Part shown: piece after piece, positions 1-6,247 of the stretch | Position numbering within the stretch: the stretch's first letter is position 1 | Layout of the letters: every line of letters starts with the position of its first letter | Assembly: GCA_002291955.1 (NCBI GenBank) | Contig: DBBA01000244.1 | Location: 1-9,037 of the forward strand | DNA length: 9,037 nucleotides | Direction: 5' to 3' | DNA from: Rhodobacteraceae bacterium UBA996 | GTDB lineage: Bacteria > Pseudomonadota > Alphaproteobacteria > Rhodobacterales > Rhodobacteraceae | Made by a program: the position numbers and the translations under genes | The notes under the pieces: generated by a model | Told to the model about the DNA's origin: nothing | What the model saw: the letters and a program-made list of their open reading frames with translations, nothing else | The model's database searches: none

Positions 1-242
1 CGCGTGATGAAGATGCGGCCGTCGGGCGCGGCCAGGCCGTTCACCGGGTCGATCTCGTAGATGTGCACGGGGATGCGCGGCAGGTCGAGCGCGGCGGCCA
101 TCCGTTCGGTGTGGTGGCGCAGGACCGGGTCCACCAGTTCGGTGGACCGCGCATCAAGGTCGCGCGCGGTGCGCCAGACCGAGAAGCGGTAGACGACCAG
201 CCCGTAGGCGATCACGAGAAGGATGGGCGCAAGCTTCAGCAT
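1..242 (-). CDS. M48 family metalloprotease, N-terminal part (cut by window edge)
   Basis: Reading the minus strand from the ATG at 242 gives about 80 residues with no stop before the window edge, starting MLKLAPILLVIAYGLVVYRF. The first ~20 residues form one hydrophobic membrane anchor. A basic/acidic stretch follows (WRTARDLDARSTELVDP), then a segment ending VNGLAAPDGRIFITR. That last part resembles the region just before the catalytic helix of M48 (Ste24/HtpX-like) zinc peptidases, where the protein is typically written as '...NA.A.PDG.I..T.G'. The HExxH zinc motif would lie beyond the window, so catalysis cannot be confirmed. The gene starts 49 bases after the DedA stop on the same strand and is probably the last visible gene of that operon. 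No strong Shine-Dalgarno is seen before the ATG. The family call rests on a partial protein. Confidence 0.7.
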   Translation of the reverse strand, partial: MLKLAPILLVIAYGLVVYRFSVWRTARDLDARSTELVDPVLRHHTERMAAALDLPRIPVHIYEIDPVNGLAAPDGRIFIT

Positions 243-291
243 GGGGCGGATATGGGGCCCGCGCGCGCGCAGGGCAACGGTTGCCTGCCCG

Positions 292-885
292 TCACCCGCG
301 CGCCGTGCCCGCATGCCACAGCCACCAGCCCAGCGCCGCAGCACCTGCGCCCGCGGCCACCATGCCCAGCGCATTGCCAAGGGTGGCCTGGGCGGCCTCG
401 ATCCTGCCCGCGGCAGCATAGCCCGCGCCGACATAGAGCGTGACCCAGACCGCCTCACCCGCAATCTCCCAGGGCGTGAAGCAGCGCAGCGGCATGGCCG
501 ACAGGCCCGCAGCCACATTGACCCAGGGACCGAGCGGCGAGACAAGCCAGCGCGACAGGAAGACCGCAATGCCGCCGCGGCGGTCGAGAAAGCCCCGCGC
601 CCGGTCGAGTGCCTCGCGGCGGGCAGGGCGGGTCTGCATCCAGCGTCCGAACGGGCCGGCGGACGCGCGGGCGGCAAGATAGCCCGCATGGTCGCCCGCC
701 ACGGCGCCGGTCAGCGCGCCCAGCACCGTCTGCCACAGCGCGATATCCCCCGACGCGGCAAAGGCCCCGCCCGCCAGCATGACCAGGGACGCCGGGATCG
801 GCAGGGCCAGGCAGGACAGGAACGTGGACACCACGATCAGGGGCAGGCCCCACACCGCGACCAGGGCCAGCAGCGCGTCCGTCAT
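292..885 (-). CDS. DedA/VTT-domain inner-membrane protein
   Basis: The product is 197 residues, within the usual range for DedA proteins. It is rich in hydrophobic stretches: residues ~7-45, ~52-75 and ~140-160, with a C-terminal helix at ~168-191. The core signature FLSRW...SPLGPW.N.AAG (residues 109-127) followed by FTPWEIAGEAVW (136-147) matches the VTT (SNARE-associated/DedA) domain. R112 is the conserved arginine of that motif. DedA proteins are membrane transporters; some members recycle undecaprenyl phosphate or act in pH and proton-motive-force homeostasis. The substrate here is unknown. The usual acidic residue in the first re-entrant motif is not visible, since residues 29-33 read PIPAS. 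The ATG overlaps the stop of the preceding gene (ATGA, 882-885) and lacks its own clear ribosome site, which suggests translational coupling. Confidence 0.85.
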   Translation of the reverse strand: MTDALLALVAVWGLPLIVVSTFLSCLALPIPASLVMLAGGAFAASGDIALWQTVLGALTGAVAGDHAGYLAARASAGPFGRWMQTRPARREALDRARGFLDRRGGIAVFLSRWLVSPLGPWVNVAAGLSAMPLRCFTPWEIAGEAVWVTLYVGAGYAAAGRIEAAQATLGNALGMVAAGAGAAALGWWLWHAGTARG

Positions 886-1252
886 GGCACGGTGCGCACG
901 GCGGCAAGGGCGGCCTCGAGATCGGCAAGGAACCGGTCGAGCGGGACGCCCCGCGCGGCGGCGAGCTGCGCCAGCGTGGTGCGGGCCCCCAGGCCGTCGC
1001 GCGCGCCCGCAGGCCAGTCGAGGGCGCGGCGCATCGTGTCGGGTGAGACGTCGCGCAGGCGCACGACGTAGCGGGGGTCATCCAGCCCTGCAGGGCCGCC
1101 TCCGGGTCGGGGGACGCCATCGCCCAGAGCAGGGCCAGGACGACCGTCCGCAGCGCAAGCAGCGCAAAGGCCGCCGCGAGCACCAGGAACAGGACCCCCG
1201 CAACCGGACGGCGGCGCGCGGCGCGGACCAGCGCACGCGCCGTGTGCATCAC
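882..1252 (-). pseudogene. Small one-helix membrane protein, broken by an apparent 1-base frameshift
   Basis: I do not recognise a named family. Two frames together make one sensible protein of about 123 residues. From GTG 1252 (or ATG 1249) the first frame gives a basic N-terminus, a strong membrane helix (VAGVLFLVLAAAFALLAL, about residues 18-35) and then DPEAALQGWMTP. The second frame continues RYVVRLRDVSPDTMRRALDW and LAQLAAARGVPLDRFLADLEAAL, ending at 882. The break lies in a run of five C on the coding strand (1073-1077); a sixth C would read MTP-RYVV and join the halves. Without it the first frame runs on senselessly through dedA to 455. Both outer ends fit the operon: the start overlaps the stop of the 54-residue gene, and the stop overlaps the dedA ATG. 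The break may be a real mutation or a homopolymer sequencing error. Confidence 0.65.
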
Positions 1253-1413
1253 AGCATCCGTTCGAGCGCGATCGTCAGGAACAGGCCTGCCAGGGCAAAG
1301 GCGATACCGTGGACGGCCGCGTACTGCGCGATGTCCAGCCGGTTACCCTGCCGTGCCCGCGCCCGAAGGGCGCCGAACAGGCCGCCGAACACCAGCCCTC
1401 CCAGAACGATCAT
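1249..1413 (-). CDS. Hypothetical 54-residue inner-membrane protein
   Basis: The ATG at 1413 opens a 54-residue protein beginning MIVLGGLVFGGLFGALRARA and ending ALERML. It has two hydrophobic helices (residues ~1-16 and ~33-50) joined by a basic loop, RARARQGNRLD. This suggests a two-pass protein with a cytoplasmic positively charged loop. The start overlaps the stop of the DUF2927 gene (ATGA, 1410-1413) and has a plausible ribosome site, AGAGGTG, about eight bases upstream. The stop overlaps the start of the next gene (GTGATG, 1247-1252). I cannot assign a function; similar tiny proteins in Rhodobacterales are uncharacterised. A longer frame extending to 1887 exists, but its upstream part is arginine-rich noise antisense-like to the lipoprotein gene, so this start was chosen. 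Confidence 0.7.
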   Translation of the reverse strand: MIVLGGLVFGGLFGALRARARQGNRLDIAQYAAVHGIAFALAGLFLTIALERML

Positions 1414-2861
1414 CGCCGCGTCACCTCTGCCGTGTTCCGGGTGTCCGGGTCCCGCGTATCGGGCCGTGGCGGCGCGAGCGAGGCCATCTCGGCCGCGCGC
1501 AGCCGCACCTCGGCATCGGACGAGAACCCGTAGCGTCCCCAGCCAAGCGCGTCCATCCGGATCGCGCGAGCTTCCTGCGGGCGGTTCAGGCGGTCCAGCG
1601 CCTCGGACTTGATGAGCAGCATGGTCGCCAGCAGGCCCGCGTTTTCGGCCGCGGCCACGGTGGGCGCGGCGCCGTCGATCAGGGCGGCGGCGGCCTCGGC
1701 ATCCCCGGCCGACAGGGCAAAGGCAGCCAGCTGCATCGCCACATGCGCGGCCTGGAGCCGGGTCGCGGGGTCCGCGCGGAACACCTCGCCCGCCGCGGCG
1801 AAGCCTTGCAGCGCGGCGCGCGCGTCCAGGCCCAGCGACAGCCGCGCGAGCGAGAACTGCGCGAAGCCCAGCCGCACGTCGCGCCACCCCTCGGCCCGGG
1901 CGATGGCCACGGCGCGCTCGGCGGCGCCACGGCGGCGGAAGGACGCGGTGCCCGGACCCAGCGCCTCCTCGATGGCGGCGCTGAAGGCGCGCGGCGTGGC
2001 ACCGGGGATGCCCCGCGGGGCGATCCGTTCGCCATCGGGGTTCAGCCGGGCAAGGATCCCGGGAATCGCGGCGGCGACCTGGTCGCGGGTCATGCCCGAC
2101 CGCAGCGCGGGATCGTAGGTGGCGCGCAGCATCAGCATGTCGAAGCCGGTCAGGATGGCGTGGAAGTTGTCATCGTTGAACACGCTGTCGGGCAGGCGGT
2201 AGAGGTCGTTCAGCGGCCCCATCGCCTGGGCCAGTTCCTCGTGCAGGCAGTCGCGCGTTTCCTGCGGGCTGACGTCCGAGGGCAGGAACACCGCCAGCCG
2301 GTCGCGCACGGTCAGGGTCATCCAGTCGACCCGGGGCGTGCGGCGGACCCGCTGGTATTCGGCCCAGCCCGACACGCGGGGGGCCACGAAACAGGCCGCG
2401 AACGGAACCGCACGGCGCAGCTCGGCCCGCGAGATGACCTCGATCGTGATGCTGGCATCGGATGTGGCCGGGACGCGCCGGATGTCGAGGTCCGCCTCGC
2501 GCCGGAAGCGCGAGATCAGGCGGTCGAGATCGCTGTCGAGGGTGGGCAGGGCGCGTCCCGTGACCCGCAGGGTGATCGGTCCCTCGAACCGGGTGAACAC
2601 CGGCAGCGGCCGGCCGCTTTCCAGCGCGAAGGTCAGGTCGAGGAAGTCCTGCGCCATGTCGGCGTTGGCGCGCAGCGGCAGGGCGGGGCGCGTTGCGCCG
2701 AAGCGGCGCATCGGCGGCAGGGCGACCTCGGCGGGCGCGCTCCGCGCGACGGGGGCCGCGCCGGGCTCGGGTTGCGGGACGCATCCCGCAAGCACCAGTC
2801 CCGCTGCCACGACCAGCCCCAGAAGGCGGCAACCCGGCCACCGCCCACCCGTCCACTGCAC
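1410..2861 (-). CDS. DUF2927-family lipoprotein with helical C-terminal region
   Basis: From GTG 2861 the product has 483 residues. It begins with a lipoprotein signal peptide: a basic start, a hydrophobic core (LLGLVVAAGLVLAG) and a lipidation cysteine at residue 27 in the lipobox LAGC. The mature protein should sit in the periplasm, anchored to a membrane. The middle contains the DUF2927 signature CLHEELAQAMG.LNDLYRLPDSVFNDD (from C205), followed by ILTGFDMLMLRATYDPALRSGM. The C-terminal third is alanine-rich and helical, with TPR-like spacing (AAERAVAIARAEGW..., ALDRLNRPQEARAIRMDAL). The function of DUF2927 proteins is unknown; the HEE motif recalls peptidases but that is inference. An ATG at 2957 would put 59 residues before the cysteine, too long for a signal peptide. 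No strong ribosome site is visible before GTG 2861, so the start is uncertain. Confidence 0.8.
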   Translation of the reverse strand: MQWTGGRWPGCRLLGLVVAAGLVLAGCVPQPEPGAAPVARSAPAEVALPPMRRFGATRPALPLRANADMAQDFLDLTFALESGRPLPVFTRFEGPITLRVTGRALPTLDSDLDRLISRFRREADLDIRRVPATSDASITIEVISRAELRRAVPFAACFVAPRVSGWAEYQRVRRTPRVDWMTLTVRDRLAVFLPSDVSPQETRDCLHEELAQAMGPLNDLYRLPDSVFNDDNFHAILTGFDMLMLRATYDPALRSGMTRDQVAAAIPGILARLNPDGERIAPRGIPGATPRAFSAAIEEALGPGTASFRRRGAAERAVAIARAEGWRDVRLGFAQFSLARLSLGLDARAALQGFAAAGEVFRADPATRLQAAHVAMQLAAFALSAGDAEAAAALIDGAAPTVAAAENAGLLATMLLIKSEALDRLNRPQEARAIRMDALGWGRYGFSSDAEVRLRAAEMASLAPPRPDTRDPDTRNTAEVTRR

Positions 2862-3097
2862 GGCCGCAGGCCAGGTCCGGCATGCGCCGGGCCCGCAGGG
2901 CAGGGGCAGGACAGGGGGACAGGCAGACGACACGGGGGACGCTCCGGCACGGTGCACCGAAGCCCGGTGCCACGGGCAACATCGCAGACCGCGCGGGCGC
3001 CCACAACCGACCGCGGCATCATCGCGGCCTTGTGCTTACCGAATCTTCAGGGCTTGCGGCCTGTGCGGGCCCTGCGGGTGATCGAAAGGATCACGTC
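2862..3097. other. Divergent intergenic region
   Basis: This 236-base gap separates the start of the minus-strand envelope operon from the plus-strand chemoreceptor gene, so it should carry promoters for both. I saw no pair of boxes good enough to call. It contains a run of G tracts at 2898-2938 and a short inverted repeat CAGGGC (3048-3053) / GCCCTG (3069-3074) just before the chemoreceptor ribosome site. The frames crossing it are open only because of the GC bias and have no protein-like composition. Confidence 0.6.
3084..3090 (+). promoter_or_regulatory. Ribosome binding site of the chemoreceptor gene
   Basis: GAAAGGA lies seven bases before the ATG at 3098. It decides the start: the open frame reaches back to 2693, but the earlier part is arginine- and proline-rich noise, and the PAS-like protein begins right after this site. 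Confidence 0.65.
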
Positions 3098-5185
3098 ATG
3101 TTCCAGGCATTGCTGCGCGGACGCGCCACTTCCCTTGCACCGTCGGAACCCCTGCTGGCCGAGGTCGCTGCGGCGGGGGCGCCGATGGCCCGGTTCGATG
3201 CGCAGGGGCGGCTGGTCTCGGCGACACCCCCATTCCTGGCCTTGTCCGCCGATCCCGTGCCCGGCACGCCGCTGGCCGACATCGCGCTGCCCGAGGGGGT
3301 GCGCGACCACGCGGGTCTGATGGCCCGGCTCGCAGCGCCCGAACCCCTGCGTGCGCGGTTCCGCGGCCGGACCCGGCACGACGGGATCCTGGTGTTCGAG
3401 GGGCTGTGCACCCCGGTTCCGGCCGCCCGGGGCGGCGGATGGGTGCTTCTGGCGCTCGATGTCACCGAACGGGCCGCACAGGATGTCGCGCGCGAGAACC
3501 TGCTTGCCGCGCTGGACGACGTGATCGTGCGGGTGGATTACAGCCTCGACGGCATCCTTGTGGGCGGCAACGCGGCACTGGAACGGGCCGTCGGCGCGCC
3601 GACCAGCGCGATGAAGGGCATGCCGCATACCGCCTTCCTGTTCCCCGAGGATGCGGAACCCGCCGCGCATGGCGCCTTCTGGGACCGTCTGCGCCGGGGC
3701 GAGGCGATCCAGGGCGAGTTCCTGCGCCGCGGCAGCAAGGGCGAGGCGCTGTGGTCCAGCGGGGCCTACATTCCCGTGCCCGGTCTGGACGGCCGGATCA
3801 GCCATGCCTCGGCCGTGGTCATGAACATCACCGAGGAAAAGGCCGCGGCGCTCGACGCGATCGCCAAGATCGAGGCGATCAAACGCGGCCAGGCGGTGGT
3901 GGAGTTTGACCTGACCGGCCGCATCCTGGCGGCCAATGACACCTTCCTTGCGACCACGGGACTGAGCGGGCAGGACGTGCGCGGTCGCCACCACCGCACG
4001 CTCATGCCCCCGGCCGAGGCCGCCGCGCCGGCCTATGTGGCGTTCTGGGACCATCTGTCCTCGGGCGGCAGCTTCACCGGAGAGGTGCTGCGCCTGCGGC
4101 CCGACGGGACCGAGGTCTGGCTGCAGGCGACCTACACCTGCGTGCGCGACCTTGCCGGCCGCCCGGTCAAGGTCATCAAGACCGCGAGCGACATCACGGC
4201 CCGCAAGCGCGCGGTCGCCGCGCTGAGTGCGGCCATCGCGCAGCTTGCGGGGGGCGATCTGACCGTGTCGGTGCCCGGTCCCTTCACCGGGGACCTGGAA
4301 GCCGTGCGCGGTGACTTCAACGATGCCGTCGCCCGGCTGGGCAGCACCATCTCGACCGTGGTGGCGCGCGCCCGCGCCCTGGCCGACGAGGTCGCGTCGA
4401 TCACCGCGGCCACCACCGCACTCAGCAAGCGGACCGAGGTGCAGGCGGCCGACCTGGAACGCAGCGCGGCCTCGCTGCCGTCGCTGTCGCGGTCGGTGGC
4501 GGGAACGGCCGCCGGCGCGCGCGAGGCCGAGGTTACGGCCCGCGCGGCCCGCCAGCGCGCCGATGCCGGGCGCGCGGTCGTCGAGGAAACGGTCGGAGCG
4601 ATGGAGGCGATCGCGCAAAGCTCGACCGCGATCACCCGGATCACCGCGGTGCTGTCCGACATCGCGTTCCAGACCAACCTGCTGGCGCTGAACGCGGGCG
4701 TCGAGGCGGCGCGGGCGGGCGACAGCGGGCGCGGCTTTGCCGTGGTGGCCGCCGAGGTCCGGCAACTGGCGCAGCGGTCCGCCGATGCCTCGCGCGAGAT
4801 CGCCCAGATGATCGATGCCTCGGTCGCGCAGGTCGGCAACGGCGTCGCGCTGGTCAACCGCACGGGCGAGGCGCTGGTCAAGATCGCCGCAGCCGTGGAA
4901 CAGATCGACGCGCAGATGTCGGCCATGGCCGACGCCGCATCGCAGCAGTCGGCCTCGCTGTCCGAGATCAATGCGGCCGTCGGGCGGCTGGACCAGGTCA
5001 CCCAGCAGAATGTCGCGATGTTCGAGGAGACGTCGGCATCGACACAGGCGCTGTCGGACCTGACCGGCGACATGGTGTCGGGCACGGCGGCGTTCGCGTT
5101 CGGCACTGCGCAGGATCCGGGCGCCAATCGACGCGGGCCCGACCGTGCCGAGATGTCGCCCGCGTCCCGGCGCCGGCACGCCTGA
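3098..5185 (+). CDS. Cytoplasmic methyl-accepting chemotaxis protein with three PAS-like domains
   Basis: The product has 695 residues and no membrane segment, so it is a soluble chemoreceptor. Residues ~24-125 form a divergent PAS-like domain ending LALDVTER. Residues ~135-252 and ~260-372 are clearer PAS/PAC units, with FWDRLRRGEAIQGEFLR and FWDHLSSGGSFTGEVLR, each ending in a '(N/D)IT' PAC tail. A HAMP-like segment follows (~375-425, LAGGDLTVSVPGPFTGDLEAV). The rest is a coiled-coil signalling hairpin whose tip, IAFQTNLLALN...EAARAGDSGRGFAVVAAEVR (from I522), is the CheA/CheW-binding region of MCPs. Candidate methylation pairs are E496/E497, Q616/Q617 and E643/E644. The C-terminus ends SRRRHA with no CheR-binding pentapeptide. 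The layout resembles BdlA-type PAS-PAS-MCP proteins that sense redox state or small ligands inside the cell, but the ligand is unknown. No che genes are nearby. Confidence 0.93.
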   Translation: MFQALLRGRATSLAPSEPLLAEVAAAGAPMARFDAQGRLVSATPPFLALSADPVPGTPLADIALPEGVRDHAGLMARLAAPEPLRARFRGRTRHDGILVFEGLCTPVPAARGGGWVLLALDVTERAAQDVARENLLAALDDVIVRVDYSLDGILVGGNAALERAVGAPTSAMKGMPHTAFLFPEDAEPAAHGAFWDRLRRGEAIQGEFLRRGSKGEALWSSGAYIPVPGLDGRISHASAVVMNITEEKAAALDAIAKIEAIKRGQAVVEFDLTGRILAANDTFLATTGLSGQDVRGRHHRTLMPPAEAAAPAYVAFWDHLSSGGSFTGEVLRLRPDGTEVWLQATYTCVRDLAGRPVKVIKTASDITARKRAVAALSAAIAQLAGGDLTVSVPGPFTGDLEAVRGDFNDAVARLGSTISTVVARARALADEVASITAATTALSKRTEVQAADLERSAASLPSLSRSVAGTAAGAREAEVTARAARQRADAGRAVVEETVGAMEAIAQSSTAITRITAVLSDIAFQTNLLALNAGVEAARAGDSGRGFAVVAAEVRQLAQRSADASREIAQMIDASVAQVGNGVALVNRTGEALVKIAAAVEQIDAQMSAMADAASQQSASLSEINAAVGRLDQVTQQNVAMFEETSASTQALSDLTGDMVSGTAAFAFGTAQDPGANRRGPDRAEMSPASRRRHA

Positions 5186-5195
5186 CCCCGCGCGC

Positions 5196-5215
5196 GGTCC
5201 GGGTCGCCCCGGATC
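5196..5215 (+). terminator. Candidate terminator hairpin after the chemoreceptor gene
   Basis: GGTCCGGG and CCCGGATC pair over eight bases (one G-T pair) around a four-base loop, eleven bases after the stop codon. No T run follows, so as an intrinsic terminator it is weak; it may instead protect the 3' end. Confidence 0.35.
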
Positions 5216-5639
5216 GGATCGCCGGGCTACTCCCGCATGCACCGCGGGCGGGCGCACCCTGCCGCGGTTCGGGTCGCGGGTCAGCCTCTGTGCCCCGATC
5301 CGATCACTGCAATGGTCCTGCGTGCCCCCGGACAGGCACCGGTCCACTGGGGTGGCGCCGCCGCACGGGCACAGGGTCGGGCTGCGCGTGGTGCGGCCCC
5401 CGGGTGACCCGGTTCGGCCACCTTGGCAACCGGTACCGCGTCGGCGCGGATTCGGGTCGGTCGCGGGTCCGGGGGGCACGGGGCGGCACCCGCCGGCGAG
5501 GGGCGGCGCGCGACGACGGGGCCCGCGGCGCGCCCACGTGCCGCCCTGCCCCCCCGCCTGGATTTCCACCCGAATCCCGCATGATGCGGGGCACAGTTCA
5601 CACTCGCGGCAAGGCCGGTCCGCCCCCCGCGATCCGCTA

Positions 5640-5668
5640 GTGACTTCCCGCCGGGCATCCGCTACACG
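5640..5668 (+). promoter_or_regulatory. Candidate dksA promoter
   Basis: GTGACTT (5640-5646) and GCTACACG (5661-5668) are separated by 14 bases. They resemble the alphaproteobacterial housekeeping pattern TTGACGS-N10-14-GCTANAWC (4 of 7 and 6 of 8 matches by eye). Transcription would start near 5673, giving a leader of about 68 bases to ATG 5741. This is a visual match only. Confidence 0.35.
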
Positions 5669-5740
5669 GGCGCCGATGGAGGGAGCCGGATGGCAGATAC
5701 ACACCCAGGGACGCCGTCCGGTGGTCACGAGGGAACACAG

Positions 5741-6163
5741 ATGAAAGCCGAAGTCTTCCTGCCTGCCGATTACCGCCCTGCCGAGGACGAGCCGTTCATG
5801 AACGAGCGGCAACTGGCGTTCTTCAGGAAGCTCCTGCTCGAGGAGAAGGCCCGCGTCCTGTCCGAGAGCAAATCCACCATCGAGGGGCTCCAGGACAGCA
5901 CCCGCAACATCCCCGACCTGGCCGACCGGGCCAGCGAAGAGACCGACCGCGCGCTGGAACTGCGCATCCGTGACCGGCAGCGCAAGCTGATCGCCAAGAT
6001 CGACTCGGCCCTGCGCCGGATCGACGAGGGCGAGTACGGCTATTGCACGGTGACGGGCGAGCCGATCTCGCTCAAGCGACTGGAAGCGCGGCCGACGACC
6101 ACGCTGAGCCTGGAAGCCCAGGAGAAGCACGAGCGGCGCGAGCGCGTGCACCGCGACGAGTAG
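5741..6163 (+). CDS. dksA: RNA polymerase-binding transcription factor DksA (single-cysteine form)
   Basis: DksA binds the secondary channel of RNA polymerase and works with ppGpp to reset transcription during starvation. The product has 140 residues (E. coli DksA has 151). An N-terminal region with MNERQ leads into a coiled coil. Its tip carries the key D59-L-A-D62-R-A64 motif (DxxDxA), which acts at the polymerase active site. The zinc-finger region reads EYGYCTVTGEPISLKRLEARP: only C102 remains of the usual four cysteines, the other positions being T105, S123 and A126, so zinc binding is unlikely. Start choice: ATG 5741 has GAGGGA six bases upstream and gives the MKAE...LPADYRP beginning expected for alphaproteobacterial DksA. 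An in-frame ATG at 5690, with GGAGGGAG before it, would add 17 residues and cannot be excluded. Confidence 0.93.
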   Translation: MKAEVFLPADYRPAEDEPFMNERQLAFFRKLLLEEKARVLSESKSTIEGLQDSTRNIPDLADRASEETDRALELRIRDRQRKLIAKIDSALRRIDEGEYGYCTVTGEPISLKRLEARPTTTLSLEAQEKHERRERVHRDE

Positions 6164-6207
6164 GGCCGCGGCCGGACCCCGGGCACAGGGGCCGGACCGG
6201 GAACCTC

Positions 6208-6228
6208 CCCTCTCCCCGCGGGAGAGGG
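6208..6228. terminator. Perfect hairpin between convergent dksA and tpiA
   Basis: CCCTCTCCC and GGGAGAGGG form a perfect nine-pair stem with a three-base CGC loop, about 45 bases after the dksA stop and 20 bases beyond the tpiA stop. It is well placed to end transcription from both sides. There is no T run on either strand, so it may stop or protect transcripts rather than act as a classical terminator. The motif also resembles palindromes that recur many times in proteobacterial genomes. Confidence 0.5.
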
Positions 6229-6247
6229 AACCGGCGCGCGCGGGCTG

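Larger units (their letters stand above)
5186..5689. other. Gene-free stretch between the chemoreceptor and dksA
   Basis: About 500 bases without a supportable gene, in a window that is otherwise densely coded. Frames crossing it on both strands are rich in Arg, Pro and Gly with no recognisable domain or ribosome site. It contains a hairpin just after the chemoreceptor stop (5196-5215), an odd palindrome CCGGGT-g-ACCCGG (5400-5412), a second one CCCGCAT-g-ATGCGGG (5576-5590), and a candidate dksA promoter (5640-5668). A small RNA or a decayed gene cannot be excluded. Confidence 0.55.

Noticed and set aside
1067..1084. Programmed ribosomal frameshifting at the C5 run
   Set aside because: The run is not in the frame of a standard slippery heptamer, and no clear downstream pseudoknot was found, so a mutation or sequencing error is more likely.
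455..1252. A 265-residue minus-strand frame continuing the helix-bearing protein through dedA
   Set aside because: After GWMTP the sequence becomes Pro/Arg/Cys-rich noise overlapping dedA. The frameshift explanation restores a sensible protein ending at 882.
1242..3320. A 692-residue plus-strand frame antisense to the DUF2927 gene
   Set aside because: It has no ribosome site or domain and mirrors the coding bias of the real gene on the other strand.
5145..5744. Open frames on both strands over the chemoreceptor-dksA gap
   Set aside because: Low-complexity Arg/Pro/Gly composition, no ribosome site and no family resemblance. The plus frame also runs into dksA out of frame.
3047..6151. A 1034-residue open frame on the minus strand, antisense to the chemoreceptor and dksA
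   Set aside because: It crosses two genes with strong family evidence and the gap between them. Its composition (Arg, Gly, His, Gln rich, no domain) is what GC3 bias produces on the opposite strand.
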